A DNA stretch of 64,000 bases from contig JAHXQP010000024.1 of assembly GCA_019391515.1 (NCBI GenBank), positions 62,001-126,000 on the forward strand, read 5' to 3'. The stretch comes from Clostridiaceae bacterium (GTDB lineage: Bacteria > Bacillota > Clostridia > Tissierellales > Sporanaerobacteraceae). Below are positions 52,427-61,587 of this stretch, one piece after another (the stretch's first letter is position 1; the number at the start of each line of letters is the position of its first letter). Below the pieces are notes generated by a model, which ran no database searches, was not told the DNA's origin, and worked only from the letters and a program-made list of their open reading frames with translations. Made by a program: the position numbers and the translations under genes.

Positions 52427-53494
52427 CTATTCAAAATATTCTCTAGCTGTTTCTTCCCCCTTTAACACTCTAAGAGTACCATGGGCTAAAGATTCCATTT
52501 CATTCTCTCCAGGCATAACTTCAACTGGCGCAATAAATTTTACCCGTTTTTTAATCCATGAAACCATCATATAAGAATAGGCAATTCCTCCCGTTAAAAT
52601 AATTGCATCTACTTCTCCATCTACTACTGTAGCAAGTTCACCTATTCCCTTAGCCACTTGATAGGCCATAGCCTCATATATTATTCTTGCTTCTTCATCT
52701 CCATTTTTAATCATTTTTTCTACTTCTCTAGCATCAACTGTTTTTAGATAAGCCCTTAATCCACCATTTCCTCTCAGTTTTTTTTGCATAGTTTTCTTGT
52801 TATACTTACCTGAGAAGCACAAATCTATAAGATCTCTACAAGGTACCCTGCCAGCCCTTTCAGGTGAAAAGGGTCCTTCATCATCTGAAACTATATCTAC
52901 TATACGTCCCTTTTCATGAACATTTAAAGATACTCCTCCACCTAAATGAGCAACTACAAAATTCATGTCTTGATACCTTTTGCCATATTTTTTAGCTACC
53001 CTCATAGCTGTTGCCCTAGTATTTAGAACATGGCAAGTGCTTGTTCTTGGTATATCAGGCATACCAGATATACGTGCTATATCTTTTAACTCATCCGTTC
53101 TCACCGAATCATATATATAGGCCTTAACTCCGGCCATTTTTGCTATCTCATAAGCAATAGGAGCCCCTAAATTTGAAGCATGTTCCATTACCGGTCTATT
53201 TGAAAGAACATCAATCATTGCTTCATTTACTATATAAGCTCCTGACTTTACTGTAGGAAGCATGCCACCTCTTCCTACAACAGCTGATAAATCATCTATG
53301 TTATTCCCATTTTCCTTTAAAAAGGATATGATTAAATCCTTTCTCATTTCAAATTGATCTATGGTTTTATCATATTTTTCTATTTCATCAATAGGATGTT
53401 CCAGCGTTTCAGTAAAAACTTCTTTTTCATCATCATATAAAGCTATTTTTGTGGAAGTTGAGCCTGGATTAATAGCTAATATTTTATAGCCCAT
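52427..53494 (-). CDS. buk: Butyrate kinase (or branched-chain fatty-acid kinase)
   Basis: The 355-aa ASKHA kinase begins YKILAINPGSTSTKIALYDDEK with the phosphate-binding N-x-G-S-T-S-T-K, and has VVGRGGMLPTVKSGAY, VAHLGGGVSLNVHEKGRIVD and AIILTGGIAYSYMMV. It makes ATP from acyl-phosphate, giving butyrate or branched-chain acids. The family cannot be split by substrate from sequence. Context (aminotransferase, 2-oxoacid oxidoreductase, BrnQ) favours acids derived from amino acids. No phosphate acyltransferase gene is in the window. Confidence 0.93.
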   Translation of the reverse strand: MGYKILAINPGSTSTKIALYDDEKEVFTETLEHPIDEIEKYDKTIDQFEMRKDLIISFLKENGNNIDDLSAVVGRGGMLPTVKSGAYIVNEAMIDVLSNRPVMEHASNLGAPIAYEIAKMAGVKAYIYDSVRTDELKDIARISGMPDIPRTSTCHVLNTRATAMRVAKKYGKRYQDMNFVVAHLGGGVSLNVHEKGRIVDIVSDDEGPFSPERAGRVPCRDLIDLCFSGKYNKKTMQKKLRGNGGLRAYLKTVDAREVEKMIKNGDEEARIIYEAMAYQVAKGIGELATVVDGEVDAIILTGGIAYSYMMVSWIKKRVKFIAPVEVMPGENEMESLAHGTLRVLKGEETAREYFE

Positions 53495-53524
53495 CTACCA
53501 TACTCCTCTCTACTGTATTAGTTT

Positions 53525-54622
53525 CTATTTATTTAATATATCTTTTAACTCAGTTAAGAATTTCTCTGTCTGTTCTATCGTTCCAGTACTAACCCTTAGC
53601 CAATTATCCCAGCCCCATAGATATCCTGGTCTTATTATTATTCCTCTCTTCATTAATTCTTCAAAAACTGTTTTTGAATGCATATCTACATCAACAAATA
53701 TAAAATTTGCATTAGATTTTACATATTCTAAATTCCACTCGTCAAATGATTTTTCCATCATATTCAATGATTTATAGTTCATTTCAACTGTTTTATCCAC
53801 ATGTTTTTGATCCTCTAAAGCTCCTAATGCAGCAACTTGAGCAAATCTATTAACATTAAATGTACCTTTCACCTTACCCATTTCTGTAGCAATTTCTTTT
53901 GATGTAAGTACAAACCCTACACGTACTGCTGCTATTCCAGTAACTTTTGAAAAAGTCCTTAAAATTATGGTATTTGGCCTTTTCTTCAATATATCTAAGG
54001 TTTCTGGATAATCCGGGTTAACCTTTGCATAGTCATAATATGCTTCATCAAATATTAAGACAATATCTTCCGGAACATTTTCAACTAAATATTCAATTTC
54101 ATCCTTTGGCATTATATTACCTAGAGGATTGTTAGGATTACATACATATATTAGCTTAGTGTTTTCGTTTATATTTTCAATAAATCCTTTAAAATCCTGT
54201 TTATAATCTTTAAGAGGAACCTTTACTGGAACCCCTCCCATATGTAGCACTGTATTAGCATATATGCCAAATGTGGTCTTAGCCATAATAGCTTCATCGC
54301 CAGGATTTATAAATGTCTGAGCAATTACTTGTAATATTTGCTCTCCTCCATTTCCAACAACTATATTATCACTGTCTAATCCATATTTTTCAGCCAATCT
54401 TTTTCTTAACTCCATAGCGGAAGCATCAGGATAAATATTCATATTTTTTAATTCATTCTTTACAGCCTCTACAGCTTTTGGTGATGGCCCTAATTGGTTT
54501 TCATTGGAAGCTAATTTTATAACATCTGTCAATCCATATTCTTTTTTTACTTCTTCTATAGGTTTACCTGGAACATAAGGATTTAATTTGGCTAATTCTT
54601 TTTTAAATAAATCTTTTGACAT
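53525..54622 (-). CDS. HisC-like pyridoxal-phosphate aminotransferase
   Basis: The 365-aa class I/II aminotransferase has [49 protein letters not shown] and the PLP lysine K226 in [17 protein letters not shown]. It resembles histidinol-phosphate aminotransferases, but no his genes are nearby. With iorAB upstream it probably deaminates aromatic or branched amino acids to 2-oxoacids. Separated from iorB by a terminator, and 30 bp before buk. Confidence 0.87.
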   Translation of the reverse strand: MSKDLFKKELAKLNPYVPGKPIEEVKKEYGLTDVIKLASNENQLGPSPKAVEAVKNELKNMNIYPDASAMELRKRLAEKYGLDSDNIVVGNGGEQILQVIAQTFINPGDEAIMAKTTFGIYANTVLHMGGVPVKVPLKDYKQDFKGFIENINENTKLIYVCNPNNPLGNIMPKDEIEYLVENVPEDIVLIFDEAYYDYAKVNPDYPETLDILKKRPNTIILRTFSKVTGIAAVRVGFVLTSKEIATEMGKVKGTFNVNRFAQVAALGALEDQKHVDKTVEMNYKSLNMMEKSFDEWNLEYVKSNANFIFVDVDMHSKTVFEELMKRGIIIRPGYLWGWDNWLRVSTGTIEQTEKFLTELKDILNK

Positions 54623-54685
54623 TATACCATTCCCCTTTATTATTTATTCTAAATTACTACAATTAATCTTTTCATTGTTAAAATA

Positions 54686-54724
54686 ATTGTTCAGCAAGAA
54701 AAATATACAAACTTGCTGAACAAT
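54686..54724 (-). terminator. Terminator between iorAB and the aminotransferase gene
   Basis: A 13-bp perfect stem (54686-54698 with 54712-54724) is followed by a T-rich stretch on the minus strand, 20 bp after the iorB stop. Confidence 0.75.
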
Positions 54725-54744
54725 CTATTTCGAAATTCCTTAGT

Positions 54745-55338
54745 TTATATTACACTTGCTTCAGCTATTGCATTCATTCCAGCATTGAAAGCCTTTATAT
54801 TTATATCAACAAATTTTTCTTTTACTGTTTTTCTTATAACATCTTCCCAGTCTATATCTGTTAATCCCATAGCTTTAACTAAGGCACCAAATAAAACGAT
54901 ATTCATAACTTTTGTATTCCCTAGATCTTCTGCGATTTTTGCTGCATCTATCATACTAGTATTTGCTTTGTCCTTTATTATATCTATAACTCCTTCAGGA
55001 TAATCTTCTTTGTCCATAAGTATTGGAGCAGAAGGTATCTTGTAATCGTTTACCACAACTTTTCCATCAGGTTTTAAGTATTCTAACCATCTCAATGCTT
55101 CCATTGTTTCAAATGAAACTAATATATCTGCTTCTCCCTTGCCTATAATAGGAGAGAAAACCTTATCTCCAAATCTAACTTGAGTGGAAACGCTTCCACC
55201 TCTTTGAGCCATTCCATGAATTTCAGACATTTTTACATCATAACCTGCTTCAACAAGACCTTCTGATAAAACTTTACTTGCCAAAATTGTACCTTGACCA
55301 CCTACTCCAACTAACAATATACTTTTTGTGTTATCCAT
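54745..55338 (-). CDS. iorB: Indolepyruvate:ferredoxin oxidoreductase beta subunit
   Basis: The start is set at ATG 55338 (197 aa), 8 bp downstream of AAGGTGG; the in-frame GTG at 55347 overlaps that site. Pattern: SILLVGVGGQGTILASKVLSEGLVEAGYDVKMSEIHGMAQRGGSVSTQVRFG, the gamma-type domain of 2-oxoacid oxidoreductases that binds CoA or supports the TPP site. It begins 1 bp after iorA, so the two subunits are made together. Confidence 0.93.
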   Translation of the reverse strand: MDNTKSILLVGVGGQGTILASKVLSEGLVEAGYDVKMSEIHGMAQRGGSVSTQVRFGDKVFSPIIGKGEADILVSFETMEALRWLEYLKPDGKVVVNDYKIPSAPILMDKEDYPEGVIDIIKDKANTSMIDAAKIAEDLGNTKVMNIVLFGALVKAMGLTDIDWEDVIRKTVKEKFVDINIKAFNAGMNAIAEASVI

Positions 55339-55339
55339 T

Positions 55340-57118
55340 TTATTCACCCACCTTGCTTATTGCTTTTAAAGGACATACCTGCATACAAACATCACAACCT
55401 ACACATTGTGATGTATCTATACTTGATTTCTTAATTGTCTTATCAAATTGTATAGCTGGACATCCAGTATTTACACACATTTTACAACCTATACATTTAC
55501 CTTGATCTACTTCACATTTTTTTAAATCATATTCAAATTCTTCTTTATCATATTTAGACAATACTTTAAGTGCACAAGGCCATCTTGAAATAATTACTGA
55601 TGGTTCATCAAGTTCAAGTGCCCAATCAAAAGTTTTCTTAAGCTCATCTAATTCTAATGGATTAACAGTCTTAACATTCTTTATTCCTAAAGCTTTAACT
55701 ATATCTGGAATACTTGCCATATTAGTTTCTTCACCTTGAAGAGTATATCCTGTACCTGGGTTATCTTGATGGCCTGTCATACCTGTTACCCTATTATCAA
55801 GTATACAGGTAATAGTATTACTCTTGTTATAAACAACATCTAATAGACTAGTCATACCTGAATGAAAGAATGTAGAGTCACCGATAACACTAACTACTCT
55901 CTTATCTTTATTATATTTTTCATTAATCTTCTCAAAACCATGTCCCAAACTAACACTTGCACCCATACATATACAAGTATCCATTGCATTCAATGGAGGT
56001 GCACCGCCTAGTGTATAGCATCCTATATCACCAGGTATCATTAGGTCTTTTCTTTTACCTAGTTCATAGAAAAATGCCCTATGTGGACAACCTGCGCAAA
56101 GAGTCGGCGGTCTATTTACAACAACAGATTCATCATACTCTATAGTCGGTTTTTCTTCTTCAAATAAAGATTTTTCAACAATTCCAGGATTAAGTTCCCA
56201 TATATTAGTTATCTTTTCTTTACCTATACAATCAATACCAGCAGCTTTAATTTGTTCTTCCATAAATGGCTCTAGCTCTTCTACTACATAAAGTGTTTCA
56301 ACTTCATCAGCAAATTTCTTTATTTTTTCCATTGGAAGTGGATATGTAAATCCTAATTTTAAGTATGATGCTTTATCACCAAATACCTCTTTAGCATATT
56401 GGTATGCAACGCTAGCAGAAATAACTCCTATTTTTTTATCATTCCATTCAATATAATTTAATTCAGTTTCATTAGAGAATTTCTCTAATTCTTTAAGCTT
56501 TTTTTCCACCTTAACATGTAATTGCTGGGAAACTGCCGGTGCAGTATAAAACTTCTGCAAATCTCTTTTATAAGGTTTAATAGGGACTTCTTCCCTTTCA
56601 CTAGTTTCCACTATAGATTTACTATGGCATATTCTAGTAGTTAGTCTCATCATAACTAATGTATCAAATCTTTCACTTATCTCTATTGCAGATTTAACCA
56701 TATCCTTAGCTTCCTGGCTATTACTTGGTTCTACCATTGCTACTTTTGCAAACTTTGCATAATATCTATTGTCTTGTTCGTTTTGAGATGAATGTAAACT
56801 AGGATCATCTGCATTTACCAAAATCATTCCCCCATTAATCCCTGTATATCCTATAGTAAAAAATGGGTCTGCAGCAACATTTAAACCTACATGTTTCATT
56901 GTTACAAGTGATCTTGCTCCAGCAATAGAAGCACCTAAAGCAGATTCTACAGCAACTTTTTCATTTGGTGCCCATTCTGCTATTATTTCTTCCTTATAAG
57001 GAGCAATATTTTCTAATATTTCTGTACTTGGTGTTCCAGGATAAGCAGCAGCAAAATGAATACCAGCCTCATATGCTCCAAGGGCTACCGCTTCATTTCC
57101 TGTTAATAGCTTTTTCAT
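55340..57118 (-). CDS. iorA: Indolepyruvate:ferredoxin oxidoreductase alpha subunit
   Basis: The 592-aa protein starts LLTGNEAVALGAYEAGIHFAAAYPGTPSTEILE (pyrimidine-binding domain), has the TPP-binding part VIGDSTFFHSGMTSLLDVVYNKSNTITCILDNRVTGMTGHQDNPGTG, and ends in two ferredoxin-type 4Fe-4S motifs (CIGCKMCVNTGCP and CVGCDVCMQVCP). It oxidatively decarboxylates arylpyruvates to aryl-acyl-CoA and reduces ferredoxin; branched 2-oxoacids may also be used. A sigma54 promoter lies 140 bp upstream. Confidence 0.96.
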   Translation of the reverse strand: MKKLLTGNEAVALGAYEAGIHFAAAYPGTPSTEILENIAPYKEEIIAEWAPNEKVAVESALGASIAGARSLVTMKHVGLNVAADPFFTIGYTGINGGMILVNADDPSLHSSQNEQDNRYYAKFAKVAMVEPSNSQEAKDMVKSAIEISERFDTLVMMRLTTRICHSKSIVETSEREEVPIKPYKRDLQKFYTAPAVSQQLHVKVEKKLKELEKFSNETELNYIEWNDKKIGVISASVAYQYAKEVFGDKASYLKLGFTYPLPMEKIKKFADEVETLYVVEELEPFMEEQIKAAGIDCIGKEKITNIWELNPGIVEKSLFEEEKPTIEYDESVVVNRPPTLCAGCPHRAFFYELGKRKDLMIPGDIGCYTLGGAPPLNAMDTCICMGASVSLGHGFEKINEKYNKDKRVVSVIGDSTFFHSGMTSLLDVVYNKSNTITCILDNRVTGMTGHQDNPGTGYTLQGEETNMASIPDIVKALGIKNVKTVNPLELDELKKTFDWALELDEPSVIISRWPCALKVLSKYDKEEFEYDLKKCEVDQGKCIGCKMCVNTGCPAIQFDKTIKKSSIDTSQCVGCDVCMQVCPLKAISKVGE

Positions 57119-57257
57119 TTATTGTCCCCCTTTTTCTTTACATGTCTTATATTTTTTGAATAATTAGAAATAATTAAGCGTAAAAGCAATTTTTTATCTA
57201 ATATATCTCTATTAGAAGTTCTAAAAATATATTAATATTATCCTTAAATTTTATTAA

Positions 57258-57274
57258 TGCATTTTTTATACCAA
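57258..57274 (-). promoter_or_regulatory. Sigma54 promoter of iorAB
   Basis: On the minus strand TTGGTATAAAAAATGCA has GG-N10-GC spacing and a TTGGTA/TGCA core. It is almost the same as the brnQ promoter (TTGGTATAGGAAATGCA), including the downstream TTAAT. It lies 140 bp before iorA. Confidence 0.75.
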
Positions 57275-57368
57275 CATAATTATTTATTATATCTTTGTTT
57301 TTTTATATCTTATAACTTGTAAATTCCCATTTACAGATAGTTTACATAATAACTTAATAGTATCTATA

Positions 57369-57425
57369 AAACATAAATGGGTTAAAAGGTACGTTATTTT
57401 TGTCCCATGTAACCCATTTATGTTT
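57369..57425. promoter_or_regulatory. Inverted repeat upstream of iorAB, candidate activator site
   Basis: A 16-bp perfect inverted repeat (57369-57384 with 57410-57425) contains AAATGGGTTAAAAGGTACG (57375-57393), closely matching AAATGGGCGAAAAGGTAAACG upstream of brnQ. It lies about 100 bp upstream of the -24 element, a usual enhancer distance. It also lies after the brnQ stop codon and could act as its terminator. Confidence 0.6.
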
Positions 57426-57449
57426 ATTAAATGCTCTTGTTGTTTAAGA

Positions 57450-58751
57450 TTATACCTTTGTTTCATCATTTCTATGTTTAAACTTACTATATAAGGTGAA
57501 TAAAATACTTAACACTATAGCTGGAACAATCCATGGAAATCCATTTTCATAAAGAGGTAATTTTTTTATTAACTTCATAGGTCTATTTAATATTTTAAAT
57601 GTTTGGTTTAGATTTATAGTCAAACTAACTATAAAAGCTCCTAAAACAGCACCTGTATAAGTAGTACCACTTGGAATATATTTATCGAATAATGTCATTA
57701 GTATTAAAACTATAATAACTGGATATATAGTAGATAAAACTGGAACTGCAACATTGATCAAACCTTCTACACCAAGTAATGATAAGAAAAGGCTGCATAT
57801 TGTTACAGCAATAACCATTGATTTATAGGAAATTTTACCTTTACTTATATCATTGAAATAATTTGCTGTAGTAGCAGTAAGACCTACTGAAGTGGTCAGA
57901 CAAGCCAAAGATACTACAAGCGACATAGCAATTGCACCAGCAGAGCCAAAGATTTCATTTACCAATGCCAATAATAATTCAACTCTAGGCATATCAGGTT
58001 GAAATACAGAGCTTCCTGTAGCTCCTACATATGTAAGCCCACCATATATAAAAAATAACAAAGCACCTGCAATTAATCCTGCTCTATTAGTCATATACTC
58101 TTGTTCTTTTCTATCTTTATATCCTCTAAAAGTTAAATCTGTCAACACTATCCCTGCCATCAATGATGCCCCCAATGCATCCATGGTCTGATAACCTTCT
58201 TCAAAACCTATTAAGAAATAATTATTAGGTTCCGGTTCCGCTTTTGGTCCAATAGGATTTACTATACTTACAATTATTATAATAGCAAGTATGATTAATA
58301 ATGCCGGAGTTAAATACTTTCCAATTCTATCAATTACATTATCTTGATTTATAGCTAATAAATAAGTAAGCACAAAAAATACTATAGATGTTACTATAAG
58401 TGGTACATTGGATAAATTAGGCTGTATAGCTATCTCATGTGTGGTCGCTGCAGTTCTTGGTATTGAAAACAAAGGTCCAACAACTAAAATAGAAATTGCA
58501 CCTAAAGTTTTAGAAAAAGTAAGACTTACTCTTTTTCCAAGGTCTTCAGCTTTTCCTCCTGCTTTAGATGTTGCAATAACACCAAGGATTGGCAGAACAG
58601 GATCTGTAAGTAAAAATCCAAATGCTGCTAAAACCCAATGTTTTCCCGACATAACACCTAAGCTAGGCGGAAAAATTAGATTACCTGCACCGAAGAAAAT
58701 TGCAAACAATGCAAAACCCACTATAAAAATGTCCTTTCTTTTCTTCGTCAA
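57450..58751 (-). CDS. brnQ: BrnQ branched-chain amino acid:cation symporter
   Basis: The 433-aa protein starts at TTG 58751 after GGAGAGTG. About 12 membrane segments carry BrnQ/LivCS signatures: FIVGFALFAIFFGAGNLIFPPSLG, HWVLAAFGFLLTDPVLPILGVIA, GPLFSIPRTAATTHE, and GYQTMDALGASLMAGIVL. It imports Ile, Leu and Val with Na+ or H+. Convergent logic with iorAB and the aminotransferase suggests supply of amino acids for fermentation. A sigma54 promoter lies 100 bp upstream. Confidence 0.95.
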   Translation of the reverse strand: MTKKRKDIFIVGFALFAIFFGAGNLIFPPSLGVMSGKHWVLAAFGFLLTDPVLPILGVIATSKAGGKAEDLGKRVSLTFSKTLGAISILVVGPLFSIPRTAATTHEIAIQPNLSNVPLIVTSIVFFVLTYLLAINQDNVIDRIGKYLTPALLIILAIIIIVSIVNPIGPKAEPEPNNYFLIGFEEGYQTMDALGASLMAGIVLTDLTFRGYKDRKEQEYMTNRAGLIAGALLFFIYGGLTYVGATGSSVFQPDMPRVELLLALVNEIFGSAGAIAMSLVVSLACLTTSVGLTATTANYFNDISKGKISYKSMVIAVTICSLFLSLLGVEGLINVAVPVLSTIYPVIIVLILMTLFDKYIPSGTTYTGAVLGAFIVSLTINLNQTFKILNRPMKLIKKLPLYENGFPWIVPAIVLSILFTLYSKFKHRNDETKV

Positions 58752-58850
58752 CTACTTTCACTCTCCTTTTCTATTATATTAGCATCAAGTCCCTCTTTAC
58801 TCTACTTATTAGAATATTGAGAAATTTATTACTATTCTCTCATTGATTAA

Positions 58851-58867
58851 TGCATTTCCTATACCAA
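58851..58867 (-). promoter_or_regulatory. Sigma54 promoter of brnQ
   Basis: On the minus strand TTGGTATAGGAAATGCA has the exact GG-N10-GC spacing (GG at 58865-58864, GC at 58853-58852). It is nearly identical to the iorAB promoter and lies about 100 bp before brnQ. Confidence 0.75.
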
Positions 58868-58973
58868 ACATTTTTAAAAAATTCTACACAAATGATTATA
58901 CAATATAAGTCCCGAACTTTACCACTTATAATTGAAAATTCCTAAAAATTATTATAATAATCTTTATACAGAA

Positions 58974-59019
58974 CAAATGGGCGAAAAGGTAAACGTTTCT
59001 ATACCTTTTCACCCATTTG
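58974..59019. promoter_or_regulatory. Inverted repeat upstream of brnQ, candidate activator site
   Basis: Arms CAAATGGGCGAAAAGGTA (58974-58991) and 59002-59019 pair at 17 of 18 positions around a 10-bp centre. The left arm recurs upstream of iorAB. It lies about 110 bp upstream of the brnQ -24 element and overlaps the end of the activator gene. No T run follows. Confidence 0.65.
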
Positions 59020-61068
59020 CAAGTATCTTAATGCACGTATCCCATATTCTGTTATAACAGTTCCACTTCTGCCCTTAAATATTTCTACCATTGAAAATTT
59101 TTCAAGATTTACTAACATGCTCCTTATTTCCTGTTCACTGATAAAAATATTTTTTTCCTTTGCTATTTGATGAAGGCTCCTTCTCCCTAATCTCCTATTA
59201 TCGATGTATCCCTTTTTTAATTCTTCTAATATGAAAATATATTTTCTTATATTGTTTCCAGCAGTTTCTAAAAAGTTCAGCATTAGCTTTTTTTCATATT
59301 GATTTTCAAAATCATTGTCTGTACTTTCTTCATGATCAAATGGGAAGTTTCTAGTATCTATTTCTTTTAAATCTAGATTTACAAAATACTCAACATAATT
59401 CCTAAGCTCCCTTACATTTCCATTCCAACTATGGTTCAACAATGATTTTTTTGCATTTTCTGTTAATATAAAATCACTTTCAAATTCTTTTTTAAATTCT
59501 TCTATAAGAAATAATATATCCTCTTTTCTAGCTCTTAAAGGTGGTATTCTTAACGGTAGTACATTTAATCTATAGTACAAGTCTTCTCTAAATTCTCCTG
59601 TCCTAACCATGTTTTTTATATCATTATTAGTGGCCGCTATTATTCTAACATCCACATCTATCATTCTATTTCCACCTATTCTTATTATCTCCCTTTCTTC
59701 TAAGACCCTTAGGAGTTTAACTTGTAAATCCATAGACATTTCAGTGATTTCATCTAAAAATAAGGTGCCATTATGGGCCAATTCAAAAAGTCCTGATTTT
59801 CCACCTTTCTTTGCACCAGTGAAAGCTCCTTCTTCATATCCAAACAATTCACTTTCCAAAAGATTTTCTGGAATAGCACCACAATTAACGGCAACAAATT
59901 GATAGTTATCCCTTTGGGAGTTATTGTGAATAGCCTGAGCAAATAGCTCTTTTCCAGTTCCAGTTTCTCCTGTAATTAATATTGAGGAATTAGACTTTGC
60001 CATTCTTTTGGCTATCTTCTTACATTTTGTAAGGGCAGTACTTTCACCAATTATATCATCAAAATTATATTTTGCCTTATGCCCTTTTCCAATCAATTGC
60101 TTTCTTAATATATGCTGTTTTTTCTCAGTGTCACTATATTTTCTTATTATGGAAATAGCACCATATAGGTTTTTTGAATGTATCAAAGGATTAACTGAAG
60201 CAACAACATCATATCCATTGATCTTAATAAGCTTTTCTTCTACTGGCTTTAAATTTTTAAGGGCATACTCAAAGGGTATCTGTGGAAATAATTCTATGCC
60301 GTTTCTATTTATAATTTCATCCTCTCTAATCCCTATCACATCTTCAGCAATATCATTATAAAGAAATATATTACCTTCAGGCTTAATACCAATAATTCCT
60401 GCATCAGTTACTTGAAGTAGTATATCAAGCTGACTTTCTCTGCTATTTGTTACCTTTAAAATCTCTGCTAGACCAAAATTTACAGTTGCAACTTCTCTGT
60501 AACTTCTTGCAATATCTTGTCTGTTTAACATAGACATTAAATTGAATTTCATTCCAATATCAATTATTGTATTAAAATCTAATAGACTATTCCCTATATT
60601 AATGATCTCTTCTGATGTATCTGGTAAATAGTCAGACTGTCCTATGATGATTACAATTTTATCCTGAATATCTTTTTCTTCCATTGACCAGTAGGACTTT
60701 AAGTTAATATGGCTTACCCCTAATTGATAAATTACTGAAATCATTTGCTCTGTCATTTCAGGACTTTCATCAATTAATATTACTTCTTCACCACCTTCAA
60801 TATTTAGTATCTTTTCTAGTCCTAATTTAGATATTGTCCTACTAGCAAATACTAGATCACATTTACTCTTTATGTACTTTTTAATTTTCCCAAACATATG
60901 GTAAGAAGGCATAAGTATTACATTTGCATATATACCATTTTCAATTTCTGAATCATCTATGCAAATCTTTCTAACTTCGATTTTTTCTCTAAATAGACTC
61001 TTTATCTGCGCATAATAGGAATTAACTGATTCTATACTATAGCTTACTATTGCTAGTGTTTTCTCCAT
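58999..61068 (-). CDS. PrpR-type sigma54-dependent activator
   Basis: The start is set at ATG 61068 (689 aa), after AAGGAGTGG. Layout: N-terminal PrpR-like sensor (residues about 1-170; LAIVSYSIESVNSYYAQIKSLF, ILMPSYHMFGKIKKYIKSKCDLVFASR), PAS domain at about 205-310 (DAGIIGIKPEGNIFLYNDIAEDVIG), AAA+ domain from about 340 with Walker A TGETGTGKELFAQAIHNNS, GAFTGA in EEGAFTGAKKG, and LFLDEITEM. The end is not a Fis-type helix-turn-helix but about 90 residues resembling winged-helix sequence (SLHQIAKEKNIFISEQEIRSML). It likely activates brnQ and iorAB in response to an amino acid or 2-oxoacid. Confidence 0.9.
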   Translation of the reverse strand: MEKTLAIVSYSIESVNSYYAQIKSLFREKIEVRKICIDDSEIENGIYANVILMPSYHMFGKIKKYIKSKCDLVFASRTISKLGLEKILNIEGGEEVILIDESPEMTEQMISVIYQLGVSHINLKSYWSMEEKDIQDKIVIIIGQSDYLPDTSEEIINIGNSLLDFNTIIDIGMKFNLMSMLNRQDIARSYREVATVNFGLAEILKVTNSRESQLDILLQVTDAGIIGIKPEGNIFLYNDIAEDVIGIREDEIINRNGIELFPQIPFEYALKNLKPVEEKLIKINGYDVVASVNPLIHSKNLYGAISIIRKYSDTEKKQHILRKQLIGKGHKAKYNFDDIIGESTALTKCKKIAKRMAKSNSSILITGETGTGKELFAQAIHNNSQRDNYQFVAVNCGAIPENLLESELFGYEEGAFTGAKKGGKSGLFELAHNGTLFLDEITEMSMDLQVKLLRVLEEREIIRIGGNRMIDVDVRIIAATNNDIKNMVRTGEFREDLYYRLNVLPLRIPPLRARKEDILFLIEEFKKEFESDFILTENAKKSLLNHSWNGNVRELRNYVEYFVNLDLKEIDTRNFPFDHEESTDNDFENQYEKKLMLNFLETAGNNIRKYIFILEELKKGYIDNRRLGRRSLHQIAKEKNIFISEQEIRSMLVNLEKFSMVEIFKGRSGTVITEYGIRALRYLQMGEKV

Positions 61069-61260
61069 AAAACCACTCCTTAGCTTTCTCAACTAGTGAA
61101 AATCTTATTAACTATTGAATCCTAAAATATTAATATGATATCAATAAATAATATAATCGTTTTTTGTCTAAAAGTCAAAAAATCTTCCGAATTGTCTGAA
61201 AACTGGCAGTGCTTTTAATCTCTACAGAGTCTTTTTATAAATAAAAAATACAGAAAAATA

Positions 61261-61297
61261 AAAGAAGAAATGTATCACAAGAATACATTTCTTCTTT
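61261..61297 (-). terminator. Terminator of the tRNA-Gln/tRNA-Glu pair
   Basis: A 15-bp perfect stem (61261-61275 with 61283-61297) ends in a T-rich tract on the minus strand just after tRNA-Glu. Confidence 0.85.
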
Positions 61298-61303
61298 TTG
61301 TTT

Positions 61304-61378
61304 TGGTAGCCCCAAGGAGAATCGAACTCCTGATTCTGCCGTGAGAGGGCAGCGTCTTAACCGCTTGACCATGGGGCC
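61304..61378 (-). tRNA. tRNA-Glu (anticodon CTC)
   Basis: On the minus strand the acceptor stem GGCCCCA pairs with TGGGGCT (first pair G-U), the anticodon stem CTGCC/GGCAG holds loop CTCTCAC (anticodon CTC, codon GAG), and the T-loop is GTTCGATTC. CCA is encoded at 61306-61304. It is 11 bp after tRNA-Gln. Confidence 0.93.
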
Positions 61379-61389
61379 CTATTTGTTTT

Positions 61390-61464
61390 TGGCTCCGGGA
61401 CTAGGACTCGAACCTAGACTATGTGATCCAGAGTCACAGGTGCTACCAATTACACAATCCCGGA
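61390..61464 (-). tRNA. tRNA-Gln (anticodon CTG)
   Basis: On the minus strand the acceptor stem TCCGGGA pairs with TCCCGGA, the anticodon stem TGTGA/TCACA holds loop CTCTGGA (anticodon CTG, codon CAG), and the T-loop is GTTCGAGTC. CCA is encoded at 61392-61390. It follows gltX by about 120 bp on the same strand. Confidence 0.93.
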
Positions 61465-61531
61465 TCAAAAGTTATTACATTAATAGTATACTCCTATTTT
61501 TTTGATATAGCAACCTAGTTTTTTGATTTTT

Positions 61532-61585
61532 TTATCACATACTTTTATTTGCTTTTTATAAACTACAAATAAAAGTATGTGATAA
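61532..61585. repeat. 20-bp inverted repeat after gltX
   Basis: Arms 61532-61551 and 61566-61585 are perfectly complementary around a 14-nt loop. On the minus strand an A run, not a T run, follows, so it is a poor terminator for gltX. The T run is on the plus strand, where nothing is transcribed towards it. Confidence 0.6.
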
Positions 61586-61587
61586 TT

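Noticed and set aside
57287..57469. 60-codon minus-strand frame
   Set aside because: It overlaps the brnQ 3' end and the inverted repeat, and lacks a ribosome site or family pattern.
61195..61225. GGCAGTGC near 61207 as a plus-strand sigma54 promoter
   Set aside because: It lacks GG-N10-GC spacing, and no gene lies downstream on that strand.
61532..61585. Inverted repeat as the gltX terminator
   Set aside because: On the gltX strand an A run follows the stem. It was kept as a repeat of unknown role.
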